A stretch of 64,000 bases of DNA from MWEI01 sp964600235 (GTDB lineage Bacteria > Desulfobacterota > Desulfomonilia > UBA1062): NCBI GenBank assembly GCA_964600235.1, contig CAZRIV010000001.1, forward strand, positions 372,001 through 436,000, read 5' to 3'. The notes under the pieces were generated by a model, which saw nothing but the letters and a program-made list of their open reading frames with translations, ran no database searches and was not told where the DNA came from. Each line of letters starts with the position of its first letter. The first letter of the stretch is position 1. Positions 18,641-28,340 of this stretch are shown piece after piece. Both the position numbers and the translations under genes were made by a program.

Positions 18641-21600
18641 TCATTGTTTTTTCATCCTTGCCACTATCGTCCTCATGCCGGGATTCGCAATGGCCTGATG
18701 CAGGTCAAGAAGGTCCGGGTACTCTCGAGGCATGACAAGCCAGGGATTGGTGACACTGTGCTGCCTTACGATGACACCCATGCGCCCCTTCGGGTTGGAA
18801 TCGTGGATCGAGGCCACTGTTTTGGTTGATATGGCCAGTTCACTTGACCCGGGCAGGGCAAACCTTTTCATTTCAGGCGGTCGCAATTCCAAGGTCTCGG
18901 CCCCTTCAGGCAACCATATCTCGATAACAGAATCATGCATGCTGTACGTGTCCCGGTACAGGGGATTGGATCTCTCCTCGCTTACGACGCCCGCAATGCC
19001 CCTGCTGATTCCGGGCAGCTCAAGGGAAAGGATGTCCCCCTGGCGTACGGCGTAACCCGGGACAGAGACGATGAAATCTTCTGTTGCCGGATACGCCTGG
19101 CAGTCTACCTTATAAGGGCTCGCGGCAACTGCCGACCTGCTTACCGATGAGGTGATCTCCTGGAATCGTCTTCTCCTCTCTTCCGGTGACATTTCCAGGT
19201 AATCCTTGCAGAAAGCTGCATGGGCAGCGCCGTAATAGCTCCTCTTGATGGTAATGAGGGCGTCGCCGTTGGGGCTCAAGTCCACCAGGTATCTCGTCTC
19301 ACCCCTGTCCTTCAGGCTGGGTTCCGAGGGTTCAATGGGCTCCAGGAGTCCTGAAGAAAGATTGAGGGCAGCCGTGCCCGACGATGATACCGTGCCGAGT
19401 TCGGCATACTGGTCCGTGTCGCCCAGGATAACGGTTTTCCCTTGAGAGGCAACCACCTTGACCAGGACAGAGGCAAACCAGTCGGATGCCGGGTATTCAG
19501 AAAGCGGCTTCTGCAGCGATTGAAGGGGTGATGCCGTAGACGTCATGAGAAACTGCGTCTTATAGCCCAGGGGCTTCAGCATTGCCGAGAGCAGGACCGC
19601 CCGGTCGGCGCTGTTGCCGTAACCGGCCGCAAGGGTTTCATCGGCAGGACTGATCCGTTTCAAGGGGAGTTGCCCGATGGTCATACCTACAGGCTTGATG
19701 TTCTTCTCGACAAAATCCCTTACCGCACGGATCTTCTGCTCTTCTGTGGAACAATCCCTGGTGACGGCAAAGGCCTTTGCCTCTGTCTCATTCTGCTTAT
19801 CCGAGGCCCCCTCGAGGATATCCCTGACCCTGGTCGCATACTCTTTCATCCGGGTGGCGGAGGCCATCACGGTCGGCATGAAAACGTATCCCGGGGGCAG
19901 GGAATCTTCCTGCTTCATTGGAGGTACGTGATATGCACCGTACTCCCAGACAGTATCGTCCCCTTCCTTCCGGATATTTTCAGTGATGAAGCCTTTCGGG
20001 AATGGCCTCCATGAAGCGTCGGCATAATACCCGTTGTCGGCCTTTGATATGTTCAGATTCATGCCCGCCCTCAAACGGATGCTCAGATGCTTCTTCTCAA
20101 CCGGGTCTTCATCCTGGAAGACACTCGATATGAACACCGGCCACGCGTCTTTTTTCGTGTGCACATACTCGTATTCTATGGTGCTTCCCTCCTGGAGGCC
20201 GGGCAGGCTCACCACCATCACCTTTCCTGCGGGATAACGCGGCGCCTTTCCCACCCAGTCCTGGTCCATGATATTGACCTCGTTGGGGTTGATCTCCTGC
20301 GCCAGGCCGTTTGGCGAGGTCACGGTTGCCTTTTTGATCCGGATATCCTCCCACACGGGATTGAAGGAAAAATGGAGCTCCGAGTGTTTCTTTTTGCCTG
20401 CATACGTGAATACCTTTATTCTCTTTCGCACTGTCCGGGTAAAGGTCGACTCATCCGTGACATCGTATGAGATGTCCTCGTCAAGGATGACCGCATCCGG
20501 TTCATAGGCGTCATACCAGCTTCTGCCCACGGCCGGCACCATGGGCTGACCCTTTGTGAACAGGGGTATATGGCGGTTTGCCGTCTCGATCTTCTTGAGG
20601 GTATCCTGGAGGTGTTTATATTCACCGGGAGAATACTCGGTCAGTTTCATCTTGAACAGGCTCCTGAACCTCATGACCCCGTCGGAGATGAGGAGTGACC
20701 TGTTCCACGAAGACCCGTCATCAGAGGCCTGGTCCAGCATGGTAGGGCTCACCGGCCTTCCCAGGGATGGATCGAGCTCCATATCGACCACCTCTTCTAT
20801 GCCGCAGGCCGTCTCTGTCACATAGGTGTATCTCCTCTCCTTGAGCCCCATCCTTTTAATGAGGAAGTTCACCATCCCTATGCTGTCCGTGAACCTGAGC
20901 ATGGGCAGCATGACGACACCATCGCCTTGAACCGGGTAATCTCTTGCGGAAAAGGTGAAGGTGGCCTGCAGTGCTTCAGAGGTGTCCATCATGTTCACGG
21001 GCTTCAGGGCGAATTCACCCAGGGTGGCACCGGGCAGGGCCTTCATGAGTATCCGCTCGAAGAACAATTTTCGTTCCGCTTCGGAAATCCGTGAGAAATA
21101 TCCGCGATACGCGTTGTCGTTTATGCCGTTGAAGGCAATCGTGGTCGTGCCTCTGAGCATCCCTGTCCCATCGAGCTTGCCCGAGGTGACTGCACGAAGC
21201 AGGTTCTTCTCGGCAGGGGTGATGGGGCTGGTCAGCAGGGTCTCGCCTTTTGGTGTGGCCACGACATAGCTCTGGTTATTGAGGTATGCGGGGAAGAGTT
21301 CCTTGGTGTTCTCGTTGGTGGGATCCATGAGCAGATAGGATCCGTCTCTCATCTTTACGCATGCAATGGCATGGTTGAAGAACGGCTGGGGAACCTCGGG
21401 GTCCTTTTTAGGCCCGTTCATGATGAGGACCGGGTATGCATCGAACCCGGCAAGCCTCAGCATGGCCACCAGGAGAGCCGCCTTGTCCCGGCACACCCCT
21501 GCCCTCCGCTCAAAGGTCATGGAGACCGGGTGAGGCTCATAGCCAGGAGCCTCGGTCTCTGCCGTAATGCCGAGGTAACGCACCTTCTGGGAAACCCAGA

Positions 21601-22540
21601 AGAATATGGATTCGATCCTTTCTTGTTGACCCTTCTTTCCCCCTGTGAGTTTCCTTACCGTCTTGAGCATCTCCGGGGTTGTCTTGTCGAGATGCGGCCT
21701 GGAAAGATTCCAGTACCATCTTGATATGGTTTTCCAGTCGGATATGGTGCTTACCAGGAGCCTCTGGGCCTGGGTGTAGAGAGGCGGCATCTCGGGTTCA
21801 GCAAAGGCCATGGGTACGTCTCTGGCAACCCACTGGTAAACGATATGGCTGTCCTCGACCGTCTTCAGGTAAGAGACCGTGCCTGGAATCTCATCCTTAA
21901 GGGCAATGCTTCTCAGGGGTTTTGTCTTCGGGGCCATGACGGTCACCCGGAAGCCGACAATGGGATCAGTGCCCTCAAGTGGGATGAAATCGCTCCACTG
22001 GTGGGCCATGCGTGTCTTGAAAAAATCGTCATAGGTGATGACGTGGACAATGTCCCCGATCTCAAGCTCTGATATGCTCACCTGGAGCACCTTGTCATTG
22101 GGGTCGTAGATGTTGGAGGCCATCTGCGTCGGATCGACCATGACACTGCTGTTTTTTTCCACATCCACCGCGTGCGATGTGCCGTCCGGCGAGATGACCT
22201 CCACCAGCTTGAATTTCGTGGTATTGTACGGCACAGTGAATGAAGATGTCAGGGTGCGGTATCTGCGCTTACCCTTTTCCGTGAGCACCTTGATATATTG
22301 CTCGAACCATTCTTCATAGGTGCCGTCGGGGTTGTATTTCACCCACATGTGCTGATCCACCATCGCCACATCTGCATCAGGGTACTTGTCCCTTGTCACT
22401 TCCGAGGCCTTTTCCAGGACAGCAGCCTTGTCGACGGGCGTCCATTGCCCGGCAGACGGTTCGCCCGTCAGGGCGAAGACGCACAGGATGATCCATGCAG
22501 CCAGGAACCTTATCTGTATTGGATTTCGCATATTTTCCAA
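18641..22540 (-). CDS. Exported protein with two tandem DUF3857/transglutaminase-like units, second unit catalytically degenerate
   Basis: 1299 residues with an N-terminal signal peptide (IRFLAAWIILCVFALTG). Unit 1 (about 30-640) has a DUF3857-type beta domain and a transglutaminase core with the triad Cys350 (GVCRDKAALL), His390 (FNHAI) and Asp406 (LMDPTNEN). Unit 2 (about 690-1290) repeats the layout: DUF3857-like TRTVRKRIKVFTYAGKKKH, then GNSADRAVLLSAML, in which Ser977 replaces Cys. The His position reads Phe in DWFASVLVKV, while the Asp is kept in ILGDTDQYAEL. So one active-looking and one dead-looking copy are fused, most likely by internal duplication. The cellular role is unknown; relatives are periplasmic and often annotated as DUF3857 proteins. 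No operon partner is visible. Confidence 0.85.
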   Translation of the reverse strand: MENMRNPIQIRFLAAWIILCVFALTGEPSAGQWTPVDKAAVLEKASEVTRDKYPDADVAMVDQHMWVKYNPDGTYEEWFEQYIKVLTEKGKRRYRTLTSSFTVPYNTTKFKLVEVISPDGTSHAVDVEKNSSVMVDPTQMASNIYDPNDKVLQVSISELEIGDIVHVITYDDFFKTRMAHQWSDFIPLEGTDPIVGFRVTVMAPKTKPLRSIALKDEIPGTVSYLKTVEDSHIVYQWVARDVPMAFAEPEMPPLYTQAQRLLVSTISDWKTISRWYWNLSRPHLDKTTPEMLKTVRKLTGGKKGQQERIESIFFWVSQKVRYLGITAETEAPGYEPHPVSMTFERRAGVCRDKAALLVAMLRLAGFDAYPVLIMNGPKKDPEVPQPFFNHAIACVKMRDGSYLLMDPTNENTKELFPAYLNNQSYVVATPKGETLLTSPITPAEKNLLRAVTSGKLDGTGMLRGTTTIAFNGINDNAYRGYFSRISEAERKLFFERILMKALPGATLGEFALKPVNMMDTSEALQATFTFSARDYPVQGDGVVMLPMLRFTDSIGMVNFLIKRMGLKERRYTYVTETACGIEEVVDMELDPSLGRPVSPTMLDQASDDGSSWNRSLLISDGVMRFRSLFKMKLTEYSPGEYKHLQDTLKKIETANRHIPLFTKGQPMVPAVGRSWYDAYEPDAVILDEDISYDVTDESTFTRTVRKRIKVFTYAGKKKHSELHFSFNPVWEDIRIKKATVTSPNGLAQEINPNEVNIMDQDWVGKAPRYPAGKVMVVSLPGLQEGSTIEYEYVHTKKDAWPVFISSVFQDEDPVEKKHLSIRLRAGMNLNISKADNGYYADASWRPFPKGFITENIRKEGDDTVWEYGAYHVPPMKQEDSLPPGYVFMPTVMASATRMKEYATRVRDILEGASDKQNETEAKAFAVTRDCSTEEQKIRAVRDFVEKNIKPVGMTIGQLPLKRISPADETLAAGYGNSADRAVLLSAMLKPLGYKTQFLMTSTASPLQSLQKPLSEYPASDWFASVLVKVVASQGKTVILGDTDQYAELGTVSSSGTAALNLSSGLLEPIEPSEPSLKDRGETRYLVDLSPNGDALITIKRSYYGAAHAAFCKDYLEMSPEERRRRFQEITSSVSRSAVAASPYKVDCQAYPATEDFIVSVPGYAVRQGDILSLELPGISRGIAGVVSEERSNPLYRDTYSMHDSVIEIWLPEGAETLELRPPEMKRFALPGSSELAISTKTVASIHDSNPKGRMGVIVRQHSVTNPWLVMPREYPDLLDLHQAIANPGMRTIVARMKKQ

Positions 22541-22813
22541 CTACCCCCTCCTGCGGGAACGGTTATTCTGCTTGTCGTGTTCGAAGGAAATCGAACAGCC
22601 TTAGAACTGACCATAAAACTCCCGGAAAGTAAATAATCAAGTATCCGGCTGCTATAATGAGCATCTCCACAACCAGGGCCGGCATCAGGGAAGACGTGAG
22701 AAAACATACAGCTGCCTGATTATCTTGTTTATTTCACATTGTATATTATTCGCATCTTATTGTTTTATTTGTTATTTAAATAGTATTTTGCACATCGGTC
22801 ACCAGGTATTGAC
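22541..22813. promoter_or_regulatory. AT-rich divergent promoter region
   Basis: The gap between a minus-strand and a plus-strand gene turns strongly AT-rich at about 22720-22800, unlike the flanks. It probably holds divergent promoters, but no spaced -35/-10 pair stands out. Confidence 0.35.
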
Positions 22814-23050
22814 TTGACTAAAGACAAGACTATTATATCGTCTATGACGATAGACAGATCACTATGTGCAATCTGTGCCTGGAGAGGCGACTGCAACAAG
22901 AAATTCATGCAGGGCAACGGTGTGTTTTGCCCCGATTACACGAAAGACCTCACCATCCGGGCACAGGCGGAAGAGAAAAGGGGGGAAGTCAATCTCAAGG
23001 CCGCAGGCAAAAAGGGCAAGAAGAAATCACGGGAGATTCATCTCCTGTAA
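22814..23050 (+). CDS. Small cysteine-rich protein with CX2CX5CX11C motif
   Basis: 78 residues, or 68 if the in-frame ATG at 22844 is used. The TTG at 22814 has AGG at 22804-22806, 7 bases away, while the ATG has no visible site, so I keep the TTG. Cys18, Cys21, Cys27 and Cys39 lie in LCAICAWRGDCNKKF and VFCPDYTKDLTI, which suggests a zinc- or cluster-binding knuckle. The C-terminus is very basic (AAGKKGKKKSR). I have a recollection of similar short 'CAxCAWR..C' proteins in Desulfobacterota, but no function is known to me. It stands alone between divergent and convergent genes. Confidence 0.65.
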   Translation: MTKDKTIISSMTIDRSLCAICAWRGDCNKKFMQGNGVFCPDYTKDLTIRAQAEEKRGEVNLKAAGKKGKKKSREIHLL

Positions 23051-23220
23051 TCGCCCGCACCCGGCTCAACGAGATTATTGGCACTCCTTTGGATCTTTAC
23101 GATGAATATTGTTGTCCTGTTTTATCCCTTGATACTTATCATTAACACCAATACATCATTGAAGGTATTTCTGTTTCAGGCCCCATGATCGGCCTGTACA
23201 AAAGAGGGAGTCCTGATTAC

Positions 23221-24843
23221 CTACCCCCTCTTCTTCCTGTTCTCCAGGCTCGCCCTGATGAATTCCCGGAACAGGGGGTGCGGCTGCATTGGCTTGGACT
23301 TGAACTCCGGGTGGAACTGGCACCCGAGGAACCAGGGGTGGTCCGGGAGCTCGATTATCTCCACCAGCGATGTTTCAGGGTTGCGGCCGCTTATGATCAG
23401 CCCGGCCTCTGAGAGCTGCTTTTCATATGCCGGGTTGAACTCATACCGGTGGCGGTGACGTTCAGAGATCTCTGCAGCATCATAGGCCTTCATGGCATTC
23501 GTAGAGGGCTCTACGGCGCACCGGTAAGCGCCGAGACGCATGGTCCCGCCCTTGCGGGTAATGTTCCTCTGCTCGGGCAGGAAATCGATGACCGGGGCTT
23601 TCGTAGCCTGATCGAACTCGGAGCTGTTGGCATCCTTCAATGCGCAGAAGCTCCGCGCAAACTCCACCACGGCGAGCTGCATGCCCAGGCATATGCCGAA
23701 GAAGGGGATCTTGCGTTTCCTGGCATACCCCGCAGCCAGGATCTTGCCCTCGGTGCCCCTTTCGCCGAACCCGCCGGGGATGAGGATACCGTCGATGTTC
23801 GCGAAATATCCAGAGATATCATCTTTACCGATCAGTTCATCAGCATCCACATAAACCCTGTTCACCTTTGTATTATTGAAAATACCCGCGTGTTCAAGTG
23901 CCTCATTGAGGCTCTTGTAGGAGTCGGTGAGCTTCACATACTTGCCCACTATGGCGATATTTACCTCCTCAGTCCGGTTCTGGATCCTTTCCAGGAGCTT
24001 TTCCCATCCCTTCATGCGGGGCTCCCTGGTCCACATGTTCAGGTATTCGATAATCCGCTCGTCCAGGCCTTCCTTGTGGAACCCGCAGGGCACCTTGTAA
24101 ATGTTGTCCACGTCGACGGCATTGATCACGGCATTCTTTTCCACGTTGCAGAACAGGGCGATCTTTTCCTTGAGCTCCGTGCTCAGCATCCTCTCCGAGC
24201 GGCACAGGAGGATCTGGGGCTGTATCCCGATCTCCCTGAGCTTCTGGACCGAGTGCTGGGTGGGCTTGCTCTTGAGCTCGCCTGCCGTGACGATATAGGG
24301 CACCAGGGTGAGATGGATGTACAGGACGTTGCCTTTCCCCATGTCGAACCCGAACTGCCGTATGGCCTCCAGAAAGGGCAGAGACTCGATGTCGCCCACG
24401 GTCCCGCCGATCTCCACAATGGCGATATCGTTTCCGTTGGCGGCCTTTTTAATGCGCTCCTTTATCTCGTCGGTGATGTGGGGGATGACCTGCACGGTCT
24501 TGCCCAGGTATTCCCCGTTGCGCTCCTTCTGGATGACCGAGTCGTAGATCTGGCCGGTGGTGAAGTTGTTCTTTGCCGTGAGGATGCTCGAGGTGAACCG
24601 TTCATAGTGGCCCAGGTCCAGATCCGTCTCGGCCCCGTCGTCCGTGACGAACACCTCGCCGTGCTGGAACGGGCTCATGGTCCCGGGGTCCACATTGATG
24701 TAGGGGTCGAGCTTGATGTTGCAGACGGTGAGTCCCCTTGCCTCCATGATGGCGCCGATGGATGCGGCTGCCAGGCCCTTGCCGAGCGAGGAAAGCACAC
24801 CGCCTGTTATGAATATGTACTTGGTGGACTTGTTCGTGGCCAT
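23221..24843 (-). CDS. pyrG: CTP synthase
   Basis: Converts UTP to CTP using glutamine or ammonia. The N-terminal synthetase domain shows FITGGVLSSLGKGLAAASIG, KLDPYINVDPGTMSPFQHGEV and EIGGTVGDIES. The C-terminal class I glutaminase shows the nucleophile Cys in FFGICLGMQLAVVE and a FHPEFKS end. I choose the ATG at 24843 because AGGAG lies 6 bases before it; a TTG two codons upstream overlaps that site. 540 residues, normal length. It is the last gene of the long minus-strand run beginning at glutamate synthase, 180 bases after carB, with an imperfect hairpin in its leader. Confidence 0.97.
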   Translation of the reverse strand: MATNKSTKYIFITGGVLSSLGKGLAAASIGAIMEARGLTVCNIKLDPYINVDPGTMSPFQHGEVFVTDDGAETDLDLGHYERFTSSILTAKNNFTTGQIYDSVIQKERNGEYLGKTVQVIPHITDEIKERIKKAANGNDIAIVEIGGTVGDIESLPFLEAIRQFGFDMGKGNVLYIHLTLVPYIVTAGELKSKPTQHSVQKLREIGIQPQILLCRSERMLSTELKEKIALFCNVEKNAVINAVDVDNIYKVPCGFHKEGLDERIIEYLNMWTREPRMKGWEKLLERIQNRTEEVNIAIVGKYVKLTDSYKSLNEALEHAGIFNNTKVNRVYVDADELIGKDDISGYFANIDGILIPGGFGERGTEGKILAAGYARKRKIPFFGICLGMQLAVVEFARSFCALKDANSSEFDQATKAPVIDFLPEQRNITRKGGTMRLGAYRCAVEPSTNAMKAYDAAEISERHRHRYEFNPAYEKQLSEAGLIISGRNPETSLVEIIELPDHPWFLGCQFHPEFKSKPMQPHPLFREFIRASLENRKKRG

Positions 24844-24900
24844 TTTCAACTCCTGCCCTCCGTATGAAGGGGGTTTTGATTTTCCATCAAATCTATCAGC

Positions 24901-24928
24901 ATAACCCCTAGGCCTAACCTAGGGTTAT
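24901..24928. repeat. Inverted repeat in the pyrG leader
   Basis: ATAACCCCTAGG (24901-24912) pairs with CCTAGGGTTAT (24918-24928) across a 5-base loop, with a single bulged C. It lies 58 bases before the pyrG start on the minus transcript and has no T-run, so it could be a leader structure rather than a terminator. Confidence 0.55.
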
Positions 24929-25023
24929 GACCTACATAACAGGTACAAGACGCTTGTTCAAGGACTTCTCGATCAACTGTTAAACCCTCTTACGTCAATG
25001 GGTTACGCCATTCAGATCGATCT

Positions 25024-28000
25024 CTAAGGGAAGTAATCCTGCAGCGCGCTCACCTGCAGTCTGTTGCCCTGGAGCACCCTGATGGCCTCGCCTGCGGCAC
25101 GGGAAGCTGCAATGGTCGTGGAGTACGGTATGTTGTACCTGATGGCGCTCTGTCTCAGCGTATACGCATCTTCCGTGGGCTTTCGCCCAATGCTTGCATT
25201 GATGATGAGCTGGATCCGGCCGTTCTTGATATTGTCAACCACATTGGGCCTTCCCTCGCTCACCTTGAGGACGGTCTGCACATCCACTCCATGCGCATTC
25301 AGATACGCCGCCGTGCCGGTGGTGGCAAGGATCTCGAATCCGAGGCCGGCAAAGACCCTGGCCACTGGTACGATCCGTGCCTTATGAAAGTCGTGCACGC
25401 TTATGAAAACGGCGCCTTCGGTGGGCAGTTCGGCCCCGGCGGCAATCTGGGACTTGGCAAAGGCCATCTCAAAGGACGAGTCAATGCCCATGACCTCGCC
25501 CGTGGATTTCATCTCGGGGCCAAGGCTGATGTTGATATTGGGGAACCTCTTGAACGGGAATACGGATTCCTTGACCGACACATGCGCGGGCACGATCTTC
25601 TTCGTAAAACCCAGCTCCTTCAGGCTGTGCCCCAGCATGACCTTGGTGGCAAGCTTGGCCACGGGCACGCCGATGGCCTTGCTCACGAAGGGTACGGTCC
25701 TGGATGCCCGTGGATTGACCTCGAGCACATACAGCTCAGAGTCCTTGATGGCGTACTGGATATTCATGAGCCCCACCACTCCCAGCTCGGCCGCGATCAG
25801 CTTCGACTGCCTTTCAATGAGCCGTATCATCTTTTTGGGAAGGGTGGGCGGTGGGAGCACGCAAGCGGAATCGCCCGAATGGATGCCCGCCTCCTCGATG
25901 TGCTCCATGACGCCGCAGATAACGGAATTCTTTCCGTCGGACAGCGTGTCCACATCCACTTCTATGGCGTCTTCCAGGAACTTGTCGATGAGGATCTGAT
26001 TGTCCGGGAAGAGCTCGAGCACCTGGGCCATGAAGGTCTTCATGGTCTCGGGGTCGTAGATGATCTCCATGGACCGGCCGCCGAGAACGTAAGAGGGCCT
26101 CACCAGCACCGGGTACCCGATGTCCCGGGCGACATCCAAGGCCTCTTCCACGCTTGTCACCGTGGCATTTGCCGGCTGCTTCAGGTTAAGCCTGTTCACG
26201 ATCTCGAGGAACCGCTGCCGGTCCTCGGCCCGGTCTATGGCATCGGGCGTTGTGCCGAGAATGGGAACCCCTGCCTCGAAGAGACCCTTTGCCAGGTTCA
26301 AGGGGGTCTGCCCGCCGAACTGCACAATCACGCCCCTGGGGTTTTCCTTGCGTATGACGTGCAGGACATCTTCCAGGGTAAGGGGTTCGAAGTAGAGCTT
26401 GTCGGATATGTCGTAATCCGTGCTCACGGTCTCGGGGTTCGAGTTGATCATGATGCTCTCGTAACCCATCTCCTTGAGCGCGAACGAGGCATGCACGCAG
26501 CAGTAGTCGAATTCGATGCCCTGGCCTATTCTGTTTGGTCCTCCGCCCAGGATGATCACCTTTGGCCTGCCGGACGGTTTCGACTCGTCCTCTTCCTCGT
26601 AGGTGGAATAGTAGTAGGGCGTATAGGCCTCGAACTCGGCGGCACAGGTGTCCACCAGCTTGTACACGGGGAATATCCCCATCTCATACCTCAAGTCCCG
26701 GATGTCTTTTTCGGCTTTACCCCAGAGAAGCCCCAGGTAACGGTCGGAGAACCCGAGCCTCTTGGCCTCGTACAGGCTTTCCCTGTCCAGGGGGGCAGAC
26801 GCTATCAGGGCCTCAGCATCCACAAGCTCCTTGATATGGTGGAGGAACCAGGGGTCCACCCTGGTGAGCCGGTTCACATCATCGATGGTCCAGCCGGAGC
26901 GGAAGGCCGCCGCCATCCAGAACAACCGCTTGGAGTTGGGGTAGGTGAGCCCTGTCACCACCTGTTTCTTGTCATCGGGGCTCGTGATCATCCTGGGGCC
27001 GCCGAGCCCGGACTGCCCGATCTCGAGAGACCTCACGGCCTTGTTGAGCGCCTCCTTGAAGGTCCTGCCGATGGCCATGGTCTCGCCCACGGACTTCATG
27101 GAGGTGGTGAGCAGGTCCGGGGTTTCGGGGAACTTTTCAAAGGTCCACCTCGGGATCTTCACCACGCAGTAATCGATGGTGGGCTCGAAGGAGGCGTACG
27201 TCTCCTTGGTGATGTCGTTTTTGATCTCGTCCAAGGTATAGCCCACGGCCAGCTTGGCCGCTATCTTGGCTATGGGGAAACCGGTGGCCTTGGACGCCAG
27301 GGCGGACGACCTGGAGACCCTCGGGTTCATCTCGATGACCACCAGTTCTCCGTCGGCCGGGTTGACGGCGAACTGCACGTTCGAGCCACCCGTCTCCACG
27401 CCGATCTCGCGCATGATGGCAATGGCCGCATCGCGCAGGCGCTGGTATTCCACGTCGGTCAACGTCTGGGCCGGCGCCACGGTGATGGAGTCGCCCGTGT
27501 GCACTCCCATGGCATCGATGTTTTCAATGGAGCAGATGATCACCACGTTGTCTGCCCTGTCCCGCATGACCTCCAGCTCGAATTCCTTCCACCCGATGAC
27601 CGACTCTTCGATCATGATCTCCCGGATCATGCTGGCATCCAGTCCGCTCCTGGCAATGACGTCGAGATCTTCGGGGTTATACGCGATACCGCCCCCTATT
27701 CCACCCAGGGTGAAGGAGGGCCTGATGATGAGGGGAAAACCGATGGTGCCGGCTATTGCCTGCACCTCTTCCATGCTCCGGGCAAAGCCGCTTCGGGGAA
27801 CCCGCAGGCCGATATTTTCCATGGCCTTCCTGAAGAGCTCGCGGTCCTCGGCCTTGTGGATCACCTCCGGATTCGCACCGATCATCTCCACGCCGCAGCG
27901 TTCGAGCACACCTCTTGATGCCAGCTCGACGGAAACGTTCAGCCCGGTCTGTCCGCCCAGCGTGGGAAGGATGGCGTCCGGCCGTTCCTTTTCGATGATC

Positions 28001-28227
28001 TTCTCGATCATCTCTGCAGTGATGGGCTCGATATAGGTCCTCTCCGACATGCCGGGATCGGTCATGATGGTGGCAGGGTTGGAGTTTATGAGGACGACCG
28101 AATACCCCTCTTCCCGGAGCGCCTTGCACGCCTGCACCCCCGAGTAGTCGAACTCGCACGCCTGCGAGATGACGATGGGGCCGCTGCCGATGATGAGGAT
28201 CTTGCTTATGTCAGTCCGTTTGGGCAT
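25024..28227 (-). CDS. carB: Carbamoyl-phosphate synthase large subunit
   Basis: 1067 residues, full length for the family. Two homologous ATP-grasp halves are evident: ILIIGSGPIVISQACEFDYSG at the N-terminus and VIILGGGPNRIGQGIEFDYCC in the second half. The first also shows PSFTLGGIGGGIAYN and IEMNPRVSRSSALASKATG; the second shows PSYVLGGRSMEIIYD and LEVNPRASRTVPFVSKAIG. The C-terminal MGS-type allosteric domain is present (ILATTGTAAYLNAHG). It makes carbamoyl phosphate for pyrimidines and arginine using ammonia delivered by CarA. carA is not adjacent but lies about 7.6 kb upstream in the same run, with hexosamine genes between, an unusual split. Confidence 0.98.
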   Translation of the reverse strand: MPKRTDISKILIIGSGPIVISQACEFDYSGVQACKALREEGYSVVLINSNPATIMTDPGMSERTYIEPITAEMIEKIIEKERPDAILPTLGGQTGLNVSVELASRGVLERCGVEMIGANPEVIHKAEDRELFRKAMENIGLRVPRSGFARSMEEVQAIAGTIGFPLIIRPSFTLGGIGGGIAYNPEDLDVIARSGLDASMIREIMIEESVIGWKEFELEVMRDRADNVVIICSIENIDAMGVHTGDSITVAPAQTLTDVEYQRLRDAAIAIMREIGVETGGSNVQFAVNPADGELVVIEMNPRVSRSSALASKATGFPIAKIAAKLAVGYTLDEIKNDITKETYASFEPTIDYCVVKIPRWTFEKFPETPDLLTTSMKSVGETMAIGRTFKEALNKAVRSLEIGQSGLGGPRMITSPDDKKQVVTGLTYPNSKRLFWMAAAFRSGWTIDDVNRLTRVDPWFLHHIKELVDAEALIASAPLDRESLYEAKRLGFSDRYLGLLWGKAEKDIRDLRYEMGIFPVYKLVDTCAAEFEAYTPYYYSTYEEEDESKPSGRPKVIILGGGPNRIGQGIEFDYCCVHASFALKEMGYESIMINSNPETVSTDYDISDKLYFEPLTLEDVLHVIRKENPRGVIVQFGGQTPLNLAKGLFEAGVPILGTTPDAIDRAEDRQRFLEIVNRLNLKQPANATVTSVEEALDVARDIGYPVLVRPSYVLGGRSMEIIYDPETMKTFMAQVLELFPDNQILIDKFLEDAIEVDVDTLSDGKNSVICGVMEHIEEAGIHSGDSACVLPPPTLPKKMIRLIERQSKLIAAELGVVGLMNIQYAIKDSELYVLEVNPRASRTVPFVSKAIGVPVAKLATKVMLGHSLKELGFTKKIVPAHVSVKESVFPFKRFPNINISLGPEMKSTGEVMGIDSSFEMAFAKSQIAAGAELPTEGAVFISVHDFHKARIVPVARVFAGLGFEILATTGTAAYLNAHGVDVQTVLKVSEGRPNVVDNIKNGRIQLIINASIGRKPTEDAYTLRQSAIRYNIPYSTTIAASRAAGEAIRVLQGNRLQVSALQDYFP

Positions 28228-28284
28228 GGCTGTCCTTGAGCGTATTTTCGCTTACCCGTACAAATGTGTCTTACATGGTGCTCA

Positions 28285-28320
28285 GATGTGCACCCCCGCG
28301 CATGCACGGGGGTGCACATC
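28285..28320. terminator. Strong hairpin between the nagB-like gene and carB
   Basis: A perfect 14-bp stem (28285-28298 with 28307-28320) encloses the 8-base loop CGCATGCA. On the minus transcript no T-run follows. On the plus strand GTGGTTTTTC follows, but no plus-strand gene is present. It may attenuate read-through into carB or protect an upstream 3' end. Confidence 0.6.
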
Positions 28321-28340
28321 GTGGTTTTTCTTGATGAAGG

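Noticed and set aside
23177..23196. Hairpin CAGGCC/GGCCTG behind pyrG
   Set aside because: Only a 6-bp stem and no T-run on either strand; too weak to call a terminator.
25291..27918. Very long open frame antisense to carB (875 codons)
   Set aside because: A mirror of GC-rich third positions in carB; the product is His/Gly/Pro-rich with no motifs, while carB on the other strand is full-length and conserved.
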